A stretch of 64,000 nucleotides of DNA, taken from the NCBI RefSeq assembly GCF_026745355.1, contig NC_079208.1:52871776-52935775 (forward strand), in the 5' to 3' direction. Source of the DNA: Beta vulgaris subsp. vulgaris. Taxonomy: Eukaryota > Streptophyta > Magnoliopsida > Caryophyllales > Amaranthaceae. Made by a program: the position numbers and the translations under genes. This document shows positions 51,351-62,955 of the stretch, one piece after another. Every line of letters begins with the position of its first letter. Within the stretch, counting starts at the first letter, position 1. The notes below the pieces were generated by a model. That model searched no databases. It was not told where the DNA came from and was given only the letters and a program-made list of their open reading frames with translations.

Positions 51351-51617
51351 AGATATGTATTTATTGAATAACCCGTCCTTCTTGGGCTTATTCGAGGCCA
51401 GTGCTCTAAAGGTAACAAGTGGGCTTGTTCATGGCACAACCCCAGGCTAGTATGCTAAGCCAACACCTAAGTTGCACGGATTTTTCTTTTCACGTCAAGT
51501 ACCCGTGTTGGATCCTTCACTTCAACATGGGTATTGACACTTCAACATTCCATTTTGGGATTCATTGATGGAAAATAGGCAAGCAGTGTTGTTACTTGTA
51601 ATATTCATATTTCATGT
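51351..51617. other. Short intergenic/intron stretch, nothing identified
   Basis: No coding signal. It may be part of the intron of the unknown gene whose exons lie at 52873 and 61219. Confidence 0.4.
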
Positions 51618-52694
51618 TGATAGGCGTGTCGCGCACCTAACAAAAGTAATTTCCTAACGAACCACCTAACTATGTAGTAGGGCAAGTCAGGGTCGAATCC
51701 ACAGGGACAAACAGTATTAAACACTAGGTATCTCGACTCAATCTAACTAAACGAGTGACAAACAATGATGGAAAGGGTATTGAACTAATACTAATGCTAA
51801 ACTATGACAATTACTAAGAACACACAAAGTATAATTAATTAATTAAAACATCTAGAATTAAGCATCACCACTAGCATGACCAATACATGAATAATTTCCA
51901 TCCCAATAAACATAATCAAGAATTCAAGAGGAGTAATGCACCCTATAATTACCAAAGACCTCTCCCGAGTACCAATGGCTTCTCTAAACAAGCAATCAAA
52001 CCTAGCTACTCCCATGGAATCATGCAAGAAAGAGACATTAAGCATAGCATCACAATTAAATTCCTAGTAATCCTATCTACTTATTCCCATAGAGATATTC
52101 ATACCATTGATTGAATCAACAAAACCATCTAGATTCAATTCCCATTGAAAACAAGATATACGGAGTCAAATCAAAATCATCTATCCCTAGAATGATAATG
52201 AACATAAGAACAATTCAATCAAACAAGAACAATTGATCACATAAACTTGGGATTAATGGAGGAATTCATGTATTAAATCATTGCTAGGGTTTAACTTAAC
52301 CCTGGATTAATAGACTACTCACACATAATTGAAATAACAAAACAAATAATAAACAAATTAAAAGACATAATAATAATGAAGGAGAGAAGAGATTAAAAAA
52401 ACTTAGAAGTAATCCAAGAGAATTGCTCACGCGCCCGACCAACCGGGCAGATGTCGCCCGGTCGGGCGGTTATCAGGTTTTTGGGCTCTCAATGCATCAT
52501 GACTTCCCGTCTCTTGCAGTGGTATGAAAGAGTAAGAAATGCACCAAAATATGCTTGTTCCTACAATAATCAGTCTGAAAACACAAACACACTACAAGAT
52601 ACACATTAGTACTAAAAAGGGCTCCGAAGAGCGCAATTAATACCAATAATCCATGGGGAACGGGGGTAAAATTCTATATAAAATAGACACATCA
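51618..52694 (-). mobile_element. Solo LTR, Ty3/gypsy Tat/Athila-like
   Basis: On the minus strand it starts TGATGTGTCTATTTTATATA (TATA-like box) and ends CACGCCTATCA. A perfect 5-bp duplication CATGT flanks it (51613-51617 and 52695-52699). It is 1077 bp. 'ccctgtggattcgaccctg' near the 3' end is a stretch I associate with Tat/Athila LTRs. A GC island with CGCCCGGTCGGGCGG lies at about 52430-52470. No internal domain remains. Confidence 0.85.
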
Positions 52695-52872
52695 CATGTA
52701 TCTCCCTATTTATTGAATCACACAATCTAATTTTCTTTGATTGGGTTGTTGATGCAGCATTATTTGGAAGCCATTGTTCCTGTAAGTGAAACACCTTTTT
52801 CTTCTATTTTCTCAGTTGGTTTATTAATAACCAATGTCATCATTGAAGCAATTGCTTTTCTTGGATTGTCAG

Positions 52873-55800
52873 TGACCAATGCGTCTCTTGAGAAAGTTGC
52901 CATAGCAAGAGGACTTCATGGTGTGGATGAGCTCTTGGTCCAACTAGGAAAGCAAAAAAACGGAGTTTCTACAGAAGAGGCTTTTAATATACTAGAAAAG
53001 GAACTTGGTCTTTCTGCTTTTGGAGATGTTATCAACTCCGAGGTATATGCTGGAGGTATGAATGGTAGCACTTGCAAGAGGTTGCTGAGAAGGTACAAGG
53101 AGGTAAGTTTGTTGTATTATTCCTGTATTCCAATGTTGTCACTGAGATGAGATGCCATAGTTAAGTTGTGTGCTGGAAATATGCTCTTATACTTCCTCAT
53201 GCTTTTATTAATTGAGTAAGAGAGAAAGATGGTTGACAAAAAAAAAAAAAAAAACAGCAATTTTGGTGACAACTTAGTTTAGATAGCAAAGATTTCTGTA
53301 AATCTTTGTTTTTGTACTTGTTTGAAAATTGATTTAGTCATCAGTTTCTATTTTCAATTATGAGTTTTCTCTTTTTACACTTTTTCTGTATGTCTTTTTG
53401 CTAATGTAGAACTTTTCTTATTACCCATATTCGTAAATGAGGAAAGAATTAAGAAAATATTTTCTTTATTATTTTTTGTGAGATGAAAGGTATATAAATA
53501 ATTTCAAGAGGGGACACCATAGCTCCCCTCTTGACTTATATCACTAGTGGAAAAAAGCAGAAGGGCTGCGCTGAAAATGGCATGTAGGGCTGCGCTTTTT
53601 GACATCAGCCCTTTCCATAGCAGCCCTTCATAGAAGGGCTGCGCTTGTTCTAAAAAGCGCAGCCCTTCATTTTAGAACTAGCGCAGCCCTTCTCATATAT
53701 ATATTTTTTTTAATTTACCCTGCACCTGCACACACCCAGACCTGCACACACCCTCCCCCACCTGCTGCACCCCCTCCCCTCACCTGCTGCACCCCCCCCA
53801 CCTGCTGCCCCCTCCCCCACCTGCTGCCCCCTCCCCCACCTGCTGTCCCCTCCCCCCACCTGCTGCACCCCTCCCCCACCTGCTGCACCCCTCCCCCACC
53901 TGCTGCCCCCTCCCCCCACCTGCTGCCCCTCCCCACTGCTGCACCCTCCCCCACTGTTCCCCTCCCCCACCTGCTGCACCCCCTCCCCACCTGTTCCCCC
54001 CCCCACCTGCTGCACCCCTCCCCCACCTGCTGCCCCTCCCCCACCTGCTGCCCCCTCCCCCACCTCTGCCCCCTCCGAGTCCACCCCTGCCCACCCCTGC
54101 CACACCCCTGCACCCCCATCCACAACCCACCCCCCCCACCCAAAATCTCCCATGGACAAAAAAAAAGCGCAAATTAAAATACGATAATATATGACAAGTG
54201 GAGAAAGGTAATAATTAACTTCATATATATTTAATAATGTAAATAGTGTACATAGGATTGATAGAAACTATTACATTCGAGCTAAATCTCATCCTATGCA
54301 ATCATCGGTAATGTGGGACGCCAACTTATCCCGAAATTCATCAATTTCTTCTTTGGTGAAGTTCCTCAAACGTGGTGTGGAATTCGCATAAACCTTGCAA
54401 AACAACCAAGGAATAAACACATATATAAAAATTCAATCATTTTACCGTAGTTATACTTCTAAAAATGACATATACCTTCCCAATTCAATCAAAATCAAAT
54501 GCAAGCCTAAAAGTCTACACACTAGTTATAAATATCTTATATAATCATGTTCAAAGAAATTTGGGGTTAAATGACTTATAAGTACATTTTGGGAGCGAAA
54601 AAGCCAAAATAGGCCGGAAATGGCCTTTTCGTTCCCGAAATGCAACCAACAACAAATTGCAAGCCTAAGAATCTACATACTAGTTATTTATGCCTCATAT
54701 AATCATGTTCAAAGAAATTTGGGGTTAAATCACTCTATAAGTACATTTTGGAGCGAAAAGGCCAAAATAGGCCAAAATAGGCCGGAAATGGCCTTTTCGT
54801 TCCCGAAATGCAACCAACAAAAATAAGCCTAAGAATCTACATACTAGTTATATTATGCTCATATAATCATGTTCAAAGAGAATTTGGGGTTAAATCACTT
54901 CATAAGTACATTTTGGAGCAAAAGGCCAAAATAGGCCAAAATAGGCCGGAAATGGCCTTTTCGTTCCCGAAATGCAACCAACAAAATTAAGCCTAAAATC
55001 TACATACTAGTTATTTATCTCATATAATCATGTTCAAAAGAATTTGGGGTTAAATCACTTCATAAGTACATTTTGGGAGCGAAAAGGCCAAAATAGGCCG
55101 GAAATGGCCTTTTCGTTCCCGAAATGCAACCAACAACAAATTAAAGCCTAAAATCTACATACTAGTTATATTATCTCATATAATCATGTTCAAAGAAATT
55201 TGGGGTTAAATCACTTCATAAGTACATTTTGGGAGCAAAGCAAAATAGGCCAAAATAGGCCGGAAATGGCCTTTTCGTTCCCGAAATGCAACCAACAACA
55301 AAAAGCCTAAAATCTACATACTAGTTATATTATCTCATATAATCATGTTCAAAAGAATTTGGGGTTAAATCACTTCATAAGTACATTTTGGGAGCGAAAA
55401 GGCCAAAATAGGCCGGAAATGGCCTTTTCGTTCCCGAAATGCAACCAACAACAAATTAAAGCCTAAAATCTACATACTAGTTACATTATACATCATATAA
55501 TCATGTTCAAAAAAATTTGGGGTTAAATCACTCGATAAGTACATTTGGGAGCGAAAAGGCCAAAATAGGCCGGAAATGGCCTTTTCGTTCCCGAAATGCA
55601 ACCAACAACAAATTAAAGCCTAAAATCTACATACTAGTTACATTATACATCATATAATCATGTTCAAAGAAAATTTGGGGTTAAATGACTCGATAAGTAC
55701 ATTTTGGGAGCGAAAAGGCCAAAATAGGCCGGAAATGGCCTTTTCGTTCCCGAAATGCAACCAACAACAAATTAAAGCCTAAGAATCTACATACTAGTTA

Positions 55801-58800
55801 CATTATACATCATATAATCATGTTCAAAAAAATTTGGGTTAAATCACTCGATAAGTACGATTTGGGAGCAAAAGGCCAAAATAGGCCAAAATAGGCCGGA
55901 ATTGGCCTTTTCGTTCCCGAAATGCAACCAACAACAAATTAAAGCCTAAAATCTACATACTAGTTACATTATACATCATATAATCATGTTCAAAGAAAAT
56001 TTGGGGTTAAATCACTTTATAAGTACATTTTGGGAGCGAAAAGGCCAAAATAGGCCGGAAATGGCCTTTTCGTTCCCGAAATGCAACCAACAACAAATTA
56101 AAGCCTAAAATCTATACTAGTTACATTATAATCATATAATCATGTTCAAAGAAAATTTGGGGTTAAATCACTCGATAAGTACGATTTTGGAGCGAAAAGG
56201 CCAAAATAGGCCGGAAATGGGGAAATTACACACCTGAGTTTATGTCTCATGATTTATCGACTTCCGCCTTTCAGGATCCTCAAGTACATTATCCCTTCCG
56301 TGTGATCTACACGCATATATTCTCCGACATATTTACATCATCTTCCACACAATTTCAGGATAGGTAAAAGGGGGAGGTCCTCAAATGCATCATATTTCCT
56401 CATTATCAACATCACCAATACCGAGGATACCTTTTACCAGGTACAACAATTGACCACTTATGATCAGCAGGATCAGTTACAAAAAATACTTGCTTGACTT
56501 GTGATGCAATTACAAATGGCTCCTCAGTTTCACGTAGACGACTAAGGTCAACAAGAGTGAAACCGCAAGGATCATCGTTTCTTACACAACGTCGATTATT
56601 GTCAACCCACGTGCAACACAAGAGGCAAATATTAAAAGTACAGTAGTCCAGCTCCCATATTTCTTGTATTCGCCCATAATATTGCTTTCAGCATGTACAG
56701 CGACTTATCTTTCGAGCTTGCATATTGTGTAGACGACGCCACAAGTGAAACACCACTATTTTGTTGCGATCTTGACTTCAGATCTTGACGTTCAGTCCAA
56801 AACGTATACCCATTAATATCATAACCCTCATAAGAGCGTACACTTCACGAGGACCAAATGCTAACCACTTGACTGTTTCAGGAACACTTTCATCCAAATC
56901 ATTGAGTACTCGTTTATGAAACCAATCAATGAAAGTCTTGTTATGCATTTGCGTCAATGCCCTCACTCCTTTTCCAGGATTGCTAACACGTAATTCCTCC
57001 ATATGTTCACTTAAATAAGGATGGACATCTGGTACGTGATGCAATACAAATAAGTGAGCTTGTTTACGCTTTTCTACGGAAGGTGTGATCAATTTTGAAC
57101 CAATTGTACCCTTGCCCTCAAGTCTGCCCTCGTGTCGGGATGTCGGAAGTCCAACAGGATCAACACTAGCAAAATACTCAGCCACAAAATTACTGATCTC
57201 TTCACCCACAATCCCTTGAATTATACTACCTTCTGGTTGTGCAGGATTCCGAACTTTATCCTTCAAAGTTCCCATATATCTCTCAAAAGGATAGCACCAC
57301 CTCAAAAACACTGGACCACACAGCTTAATTTCTCGAACTAGATGGACAATGAGATGGACCATAATGTCAAAGAATGCGGGGGGGAAATACATCTCAAATT
57401 TGCATAGAGTTTCAACTACTCTGGACTGCAAGGAATCGAGGGTCGACGGGTCTAGGACTTTGCTGCAGATTGAATGAAAAAATGAACACATTTCTGTAAT
57501 GGTGTGCCTCACATGCTTTGGAAGTATCCCACGAATTGCAATCGGTAAGAATACTTGCATCATGACATGACAACTTCAACTCACCATTTAAGGTAACAAA
57601 GCGCTTCATATTCGATGAGTAGCCAGTAGGGACCTTAATGCCATACAATGACTCGCAAAAAATCCGTTTCTCTGCACGCGACATCGTGTAGCAAGCTGGT
57701 GGCAAATAATTCTTCTCCGAATCCTCCACCTTTTTACTTTTCTGAGTTTCATCATCAACCCTTTCCTCCCCTCTTTTCTTCTTCCTTCCGTCCCTTTTCT
57801 GAGCCCACAACTCTGGTCGAATCCCCTCTTTTTCCAAGTAAAGTCGTGACGCCTTAACATCTTTTGTCTTGCCCGGAATATTCATAAGTGTCGCGATAAT
57901 AGCTTCACAAACATTCTTCTCTATGTGCATGACATCCAAACAATGTCTGACCTTTAGATCTTTCCAATATGGGAGTTTCCAAAAAATGGACTATTTTTTT
58001 CCATAATCCTGTAGGTCTATCAACCTCACTAGCAGGTTTACCAAAGACTGTTTCAATGCCCTTCACCTGATTATAAACTTCAGTACCAGTTAATGGTCTA
58101 TGAGCAACTTCTTCTTCAACCGTCCCATCGAATGCCTTCTTCTTAAACCGATAGGGATGGTCGCGGCTGAGGAGCCTTCGTGTGCGCATATACACATGTT
58201 TGCAGCCCTTAAGGTGTGTAGATTTCATGTCATCTAAACAAATCGGGCAAGGTTGTTTTCCTTTAGTCTTATACCCAGATAAGTTCCCATAAGCTGGATA
58301 ATCGTTCATAGTACAAAAAAGCATGGCACGCAGAGTGAACATCTCATTAGCATACGCATCAAATACTAACACTCCTTCGTTCCACATCTTCTGTAAATCT
58401 TCAACAAGCGGCTGAAGGTATACATCTATGTCATTTCCAGGTTGTTTGGGCCCCGATATAAGAAGCGACAACATCATGTACTTGCGTTTCATGCACAACC
58501 AAGGAGGCAAGTTGTAAACCACTAAAACTACTGGCCATGTACTATGCTGCGAGCTGAGATTGCCAAAAGGGTTCATGCCATCCGTACATAATCCAAGCCT
58601 CAGATTCCTATCCTCATTACCAAATGACTTATGCACCCTGTCGATAGTTTTCCACTCAGGCGAATCAGCCGGATGCTTGAGCAGACCGTCTTTCTTCCTA
58701 CGATCTGCATGCCACCTCAAATTCTTCGCATCTCCTTTAATTGAGAACATGCGCTTAAATCTAGGTATTATGGGTAGATACCACAACACCTTGGCTGGTG

Positions 58801-61311
58801 GTCCTTCACTACCTCCAGCTCCTTCACGCTTGTACCTCGACAATCCACAACGTGGACACTCATGTAAATGCTCATACTCATTACGATAAAGCACACAATC
58901 GTTAGGACAAGCATGTATCCGCTCGTACTCTAAACCCAAAGGACACATCAGCTTCTTCGCATAATAGTACGACTTTGGCAGTTCATTTCCATCAGGGAGC
59001 ATCTCAGCTAAAACTTCCAACAACGATGTGAAACTAGAGTCCGTCCAACCAGCGTTCGACTTAATGTTGAACAGTGTTACCACCGCGGAAAGTTTGGTGT
59101 ACTTTGTACAACCTGGATACAACGGCTTTTCAGCAGCCTGAGACATAGACTCAAAAATACGAGGTCGTCTACACGACTGATCTTCAACCTCGTGTATCAT
59201 CTCGTCTACCCGATCCCTATCATCATCTCCAAATTATCATCCAAATTCTCATCCCCTAACTCATCATCATCCTTCTTTTTTTCTTCACATACATCATTCT
59301 TTACTCCAGAGCTTCCCATATACCTCCCCTGCTCACCATGCCAAATCCATACGTGGTATTGAGGCCTAAACCCACGGCGAAAGACATGCTCCCTAACCAC
59401 ATGTATACTACTAACCTTGCTCACATTTCTACAATCCAAACAAGGACAATAAAAGTCGACTGCTCCAGAGGATGTTTGATATTCTAATGCACTTCTACAG
59501 AATTCCGAGACCCCATTCACAAACTCAATCGATTCACGACTACCATACATCCAAGTACGATCCATCTCATTCAAGAAGACCACCTCTAATAATTAAACAC
59601 AACATTCATTATAATGCATCAATCATTATTAAAGTACACACACTCACATATTCAAATCACACACGTATACAACAAGCTAAGATAGTCACATGTTCAATTG
59701 TATGCATGCAGTCAAAGGTCCTTATCACTCCAACCTAACCCATCCTTGGACGTCTAATCTCACTAGTGAATATATGCCAACTTTTCAATTCTAAGGAAAA
59801 TCCGGCAGCATTTCCCTACAGTTCTCCAAGTACACAATGTAGATAATTGCTTATCTACATATGTACCAGAGAACAATGTAGCGAAACGATAAGCCAAGAT
59901 TTTCCTCAGAATTGAAAAGAAGACACACATTCACCACCTAAGTGAGATCAAACGTCCAAGAACAGTCCCAAACCGGGGACTATTCAAGACTTACTCCTAA
60001 TGAGTAAGTCTTGAACGGGTATCTAGGCATATATGATGATGATTCAAACAACTATTATAGATTTCATATATATAGCTAAATCACATTGCGTTTTCATACA
60101 ATCTCATATCAACAAATAATATATATATACATTATAAAAAATACATATACATTCAATAAATTATCAACTTTGTCTACATGTTAAACTATCTATTATTTAC
60201 CTCTTAACACCAACGACGCGCAATGAAGAGAAAAGAGCTACTTGGACTTTATTTGCCTTCCTTAGCCTCTTCTTCCTACAATTGACAAAACCCACATGCA
60301 CATTAATCATTTAATTCAATTAAGAAAAACAAAAGTAACTTAAAAACAAAATTAATTCATACCTAATTAACCACTCAAATGGCGGAGAAGAAATGAGAAG
60401 AGAAGAGAAGAGAAGGGTAGTGGTGATGGTGGAGAAGAGAAGAGAAGAGAAGAGAAGAGAAGAGAAGAGAAGAAATGTTGTGGGTGGCGCAATGTGGGTG
60501 GCGCGCAAGGTGGTGGCCGAACCACAATGTGGTGGAGAAGAAATGAGAAGAGAAGAAATGTTGTGGTGGAGAAGAAATGAGAAGAGAAGAAATGTTGTGG
60601 TGGTGGTGGTGGAGAAGAAATGTTGTGGTGGTGGTGGTGGAGAAGAAATGTTGTGGTGGTGGTCGCGCAAAGTGGGTGGTGGTGGTGGTGTGTCGAATTA
60701 GGGCTCGCAAGGTGGTGGTGGTGTGTCGGTTTTTCGCACGAAATTGTTGAAGGTGAAAGAAAGAGGGAAAGTGGGAAGGAGTACTACTATAGGGCGCGCA
60801 CATAGAAGATATCGAAAAAAAAGTTCAGCTAGTAGGGTTGCACTAATAGTAAAAAGCGCAGTCCTTCACCTTGAGAAGGGCTACGCTTTTTTGAAAAAGC
60901 ACAGCCCTCCAACAATAGGGTTGCGCTTTTATCAAAAGCGCAGCCCTTCTTGCGCAAACCCTTCTGCTTTTTTCCCCTAATGTATGATAGAGATTTACAA
61001 ATAAAGAATCTCACTTAATTTGTCATTTAAAAGAATCAGTTATGTTTTGCGACATTTACAAATAAGAAATATCAGTTAATAAAAAGCAGAGGATGTATAG
61101 TACATGGTCCTTCCCTTGTCATTTCCATAATGTGTTGGATAACACATCAGCAGTACATCGCATTTACTTTTTACAGCACTTGTACATTAAATTGTATTCT
61201 ATTATTCTGTTTCTGTAGGCTATGGAGTCAAAGGACGAGCTTAGGGTTAGAGGGAAGATGCATCTTTTGAAAAAACATTGTGGCTACAAGCCTACAACTC
61301 TACAAGGGTAA
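52873..61311 (+). CDS. Last two exons of an unrecognised gene, intron expanded by transposons
   Basis: Exon 52873-53102 follows a CAG-like acceptor and ends AAGGAG|GTAAGT. It encodes 'TNASLEKVAIARGLHGVDEL', an acidic stretch and 'CKRLLRRYKE'. Exon 61219-61311 follows TTCTGTAG and continues in phase with 'AMESKDELRVRGKMHLLKKH', ending 'GYKPTTLQG' and TAA. Together they give 106 residues of a soluble, helical, charged C terminus. A possible 24-base exon lies at 52758-52781 (before GTAAGT), but its phase is uncertain. The 8.1-kb intron holds a Helitron remnant and the CACTA element. I cannot name the family. The earlier exons were not found; they would lie upstream of the solo LTR. Confidence 0.6.
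53720..54150. repeat. C-rich minisatellite in the CACTA element
   Basis: Units of the type CCCTCCCCCACCTGCTGC repeat across about 430 bp, almost entirely C on the plus strand. Long frames on both strands (proline-rich or glycine-rich) are artefacts of composition. The complementary strand is rich in G runs of 3-8. Confidence 0.85.
54500..56222. repeat. Tandem array of about eleven ~155-168 bp units
   Basis: Each unit has 'agcctaaaatctacatacta', 'catataatcatgttcaaag', 'tttggggttaaatcac', 'gcgaaaaggccaaaatagg' and 'ggccttttcgttcccgaaat'. Unit starts fall near 54504, 54662, 54826, 54990, 55146, 55304, 55459, 55617, 55776, 55934 and 56102. Most have an inverted pair GGGAGCGAAAAGGCC / GGCCTTTTCGTTCCC. 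It lies downstream of the transposase gene, inside the CACTA element. Confidence 0.9.
56412..59583 (-). pseudogene. TNP2-type CACTA transposase, multiply frameshifted
   Basis: Domains in order on the minus strand: transposase-associated N-terminal domain (59583-59206, 'MDRTWMYGSRESIEFVNGVS', 'CPCLDCRN', 'WHGEQG'); TNP2 core (59200 to about 57980, 'YYYAKKLMCPLGLEYERIHA', 'CPRCGLSRYK', 'LGLCTDGMNPFGN', 'GKQPCPICLDD'), continuing at 57939 ('MDVMHIEKNVCEAI'); DUF4218 region (about 57563-57150, 'MMQVFLPIAIRGIL', 'FEMYFPPAFFDIMVHL', 'RWCYPFERYMG'); and DUF4216 region (56621-56412, 'GFTLVDLSRL', 'PFVIASQVKQVFFV'). Frame breaks occur near 59225, 57985, 57555, 56830 and at least once at 56620-56760. 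Some fall in A or T runs and could be assembly errors, but the number argues for decay. Confidence 0.9.
59584..60380 (-). other. CACTA 5' untranslated or intron region
   Basis: This region between transposase and the 5' end is non-coding. 59780-60040 has an inverted homologue at 13650-13930, which shows that this part is shared with another CACTA family. Confidence 0.6.
60385..60720. repeat. GAGAA and TGGTGG microsatellites at the CACTA 5' side
   Basis: (AGAGA)n-type and GTGGTGGTGG runs alternate with 'gagaagaaatgttgtggtgg' blocks repeated four times. Long frames on both strands come from low complexity. Confidence 0.8.
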
Positions 61312-61519
61312 CGGAGAAAATGATCATTGTTGTAGTGCGCACGAGTATTATTGCTGCTTCATCGTTCTATACTTTCTATTAGGTTTCTTGTAGTCATATG
61401 TTTTGTTGTCACATAGCATCATATACAGATATACTAGTATTTATTTCATCATATATTTCAATCTCGGACTTAGAAAAATGAGTATAGACTCAACCTTATA
61501 ACCCCAATTTAATCAATCA
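61312..61519. other. 3' region of the unknown gene
   Basis: Likely 3' UTR and downstream sequence after the TAA at 61309-61311; no further feature is seen. Confidence 0.4.
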
Positions 61520-61782
61520 CTAGTTATAAGGCCCGGGCTATGTCTCGGGGAAGAAAAAATTTCATTTATTAATATAATACTTCATGATAATAACACCAAA
61601 TACAACTTAGGCTAGTGTTTAGAACTTTAGTATATATACTTGAAGTCTCGGGATCAAACCCTATACTATGCAATTTTTTGATTTTTTTATTGTACATGGA
61701 TTACATAAACTAAAACTCCCTAGGGAGAGCGCCATGTGGCACAGTTTCTTCTTTTCGCACGCCTTTTAATATATTTGTAAAG
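61520..61782 (-). mobile_element. Small non-autonomous Helitron (H7)
   Basis: The minus-strand 5' end TCTTTACAAATATATTAAAA follows A; the 3' hairpin CCGAGACATAGCCCGGG-type and CTAG precede T. It is 263 bp. A plus-strand tRNA-like segment (B-box-like GGGATCAAACCC) lies at about 61612-61672. Confidence 0.75.
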
Positions 61783-62029
61783 ATATCTATTGTCGAGCGA
61801 TTACAAAGAGTATGGCTAGTATTATTATTCATCTAAATAAAATAATAAATATATTCTTTTGAGTTATAAAACTATATTACGAATGAATTTTTATTTTGAA
61901 ACATATTTCGAGCGATCTCCAGTGATAAAAAAATTATAAATATTAGAATTTTACAGAAAAAATTATAGTCAATTTACAATTGAAAGAGATGTTACTATTA
62001 AGATAGTACGATATACGATTGAAAGATAT
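61783..62029. other. AT-rich stretch related to a dispersed repeat
   Basis: About 61850-61990 resembles the repeat units at 380-960 and 47690-49070 ('cgagcgatctccagtg'). No gene is seen. Confidence 0.4.
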
Positions 62030-62364
62030 GTTACTAACCTTCATATGGAAATTGGAATGGAATTAATTGTCGTATAGTAACAACGTAGATATTGAAAAGT
62101 GGATTCTAACCTTATGAGGATGACTAATCGTTCACGATCTACTTTTTTAGTAACCTTCATATGAGAATTAATGGTGTGTGGTAATACGATACACGTACAA
62201 ATCGAATATTGATAAGTCGATTATAACCTTATGAGGATAAGTAATTGTTCATGATGTACTTTGTTACTAAACCTTCATATGAGAATTAATGGTCATGTAG
62301 TAACACGATGCACGTATAAACCGACTATTGAAATGGTCGATGCTAACCTTATACGGATAAGTCA
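62030..62364. repeat. Three tandem units of about 115-120 bp
   Basis: Units share 'aaccttcatatgagaattaa', 'gtagtaacacgat', 'taaccttatgaggataagta' and 'gttca' blocks. They start near 62034, 62151 and 62270. The hAT MITE inserts at the end of the third. Confidence 0.75.
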
Positions 62365-62372
62365 TCGGTGAC

Positions 62373-62928
62373 TAGGGGTGAAAGTTATTCGGATAAAATC
62401 CAAAATCCAATCCAATCCAATCCGAATTAGTAATTCGGATCGGATTCGAAATGTGTTCGGATTGGATTTGGATAAAGATTTTTTGAAATTTTGGATTTTT
62501 GGATCGGATTGGATTAAGGGTAATAGGATCCAAAAATCCAATATAACCAAATAGTAATATGCCTTGTATTATGTATCTTGATTGAGCTTAAGTTCTTAAC
62601 TAATTTTTTTCTAAAAAGAAGCATAGTCCATAGCTTAGTAAGCATAGGACTTTCACCCTTCCCTTTGAACCCTAACAACACTTAATTCCTCATTTCCTAA
62701 ATCTACTAGGCTGCCGTTGTGCTTGATTTATTTCAACGAGAAACTAGAGTTTTAAAAAACCGGATTCTCGGATCGGATCCAATTTAGAGTATGAAAATTC
62801 GGATTGGATTGGATCGGATTCAAACTCTAATTGGTTTGGATTCGGATTGGAAAATTAAAATCCAAATTTTGTTTGGATCGGATTGAATTAGGTCCTAATC
62901 CAAACTGTACACCAAACTTTCACCCCTA
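62373..62928. mobile_element. hAT-type MITE
   Basis: Ends TAGGGGTGAAAGTT and AACTTTCACCCCTA are perfect inverted repeats. An 8-bp duplication TCGGTGAC lies at 62365-62372 and 62929-62936. It is 556 bp, non-coding, and packed with CGGATTGGATT-type motifs near both ends. Confidence 0.9.
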
Positions 62929-62955
62929 TCGGTGACGATATACATTGTTACCACT

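Larger units (their letters stand above)
53542..60982 (-). mobile_element. CACTA (EnSpm) DNA transposon, 7.4 kb
   Basis: The left end is CACTAGTGGAAAAAAGCAGA and the right end is its inverted near-match (CATTAGGGGAAAAAAGCAGA). A 3-bp duplication TAT flanks it (53539-53541 and 60983-60985), as expected for CACTA. Subterminal repeats of AGGGCTGCGCTTTT in both orientations cluster at 53560-53700 and 60850-60960; in CACTA elements such repeats bind the TNPA-type protein. The transposase gene runs on the minus strand (56412-59583). The right-end CACTA is mutated and the transposase is broken, so it is not autonomous. Confidence 0.92.
53490..60993 (-). mobile_element. Helitron remnant (H10) whose 5' end is split by the CACTA element
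   Basis: 53505-53541 reads 'gaggggacaccatagctccc...cttatat', the inverted 5' motif of Helitrons H1 and H2. Joining it to 60986-60993 (gatagaga) across the CACTA insertion restores TCTCTATCATATAAG after A on the minus strand. No 3' hairpin-CTAG end is found before exon 53102, so the copy is truncated and its left end is approximate. Confidence 0.65.

Noticed and set aside
53599..54177. Long proline-rich and glycine-rich frames on both strands
   Set aside because: They are composition artefacts of the C-rich minisatellite inside the CACTA element.
54500..56222. Centromeric satellite array
   Set aside because: The unit length is suggestive, but the array is bounded within a CACTA element with intact TSD, so it is element-internal.
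60320..60803. Long frames over GAGAA/TGGTGG repeats
   Set aside because: Low-complexity sequence open in many frames on both strands.
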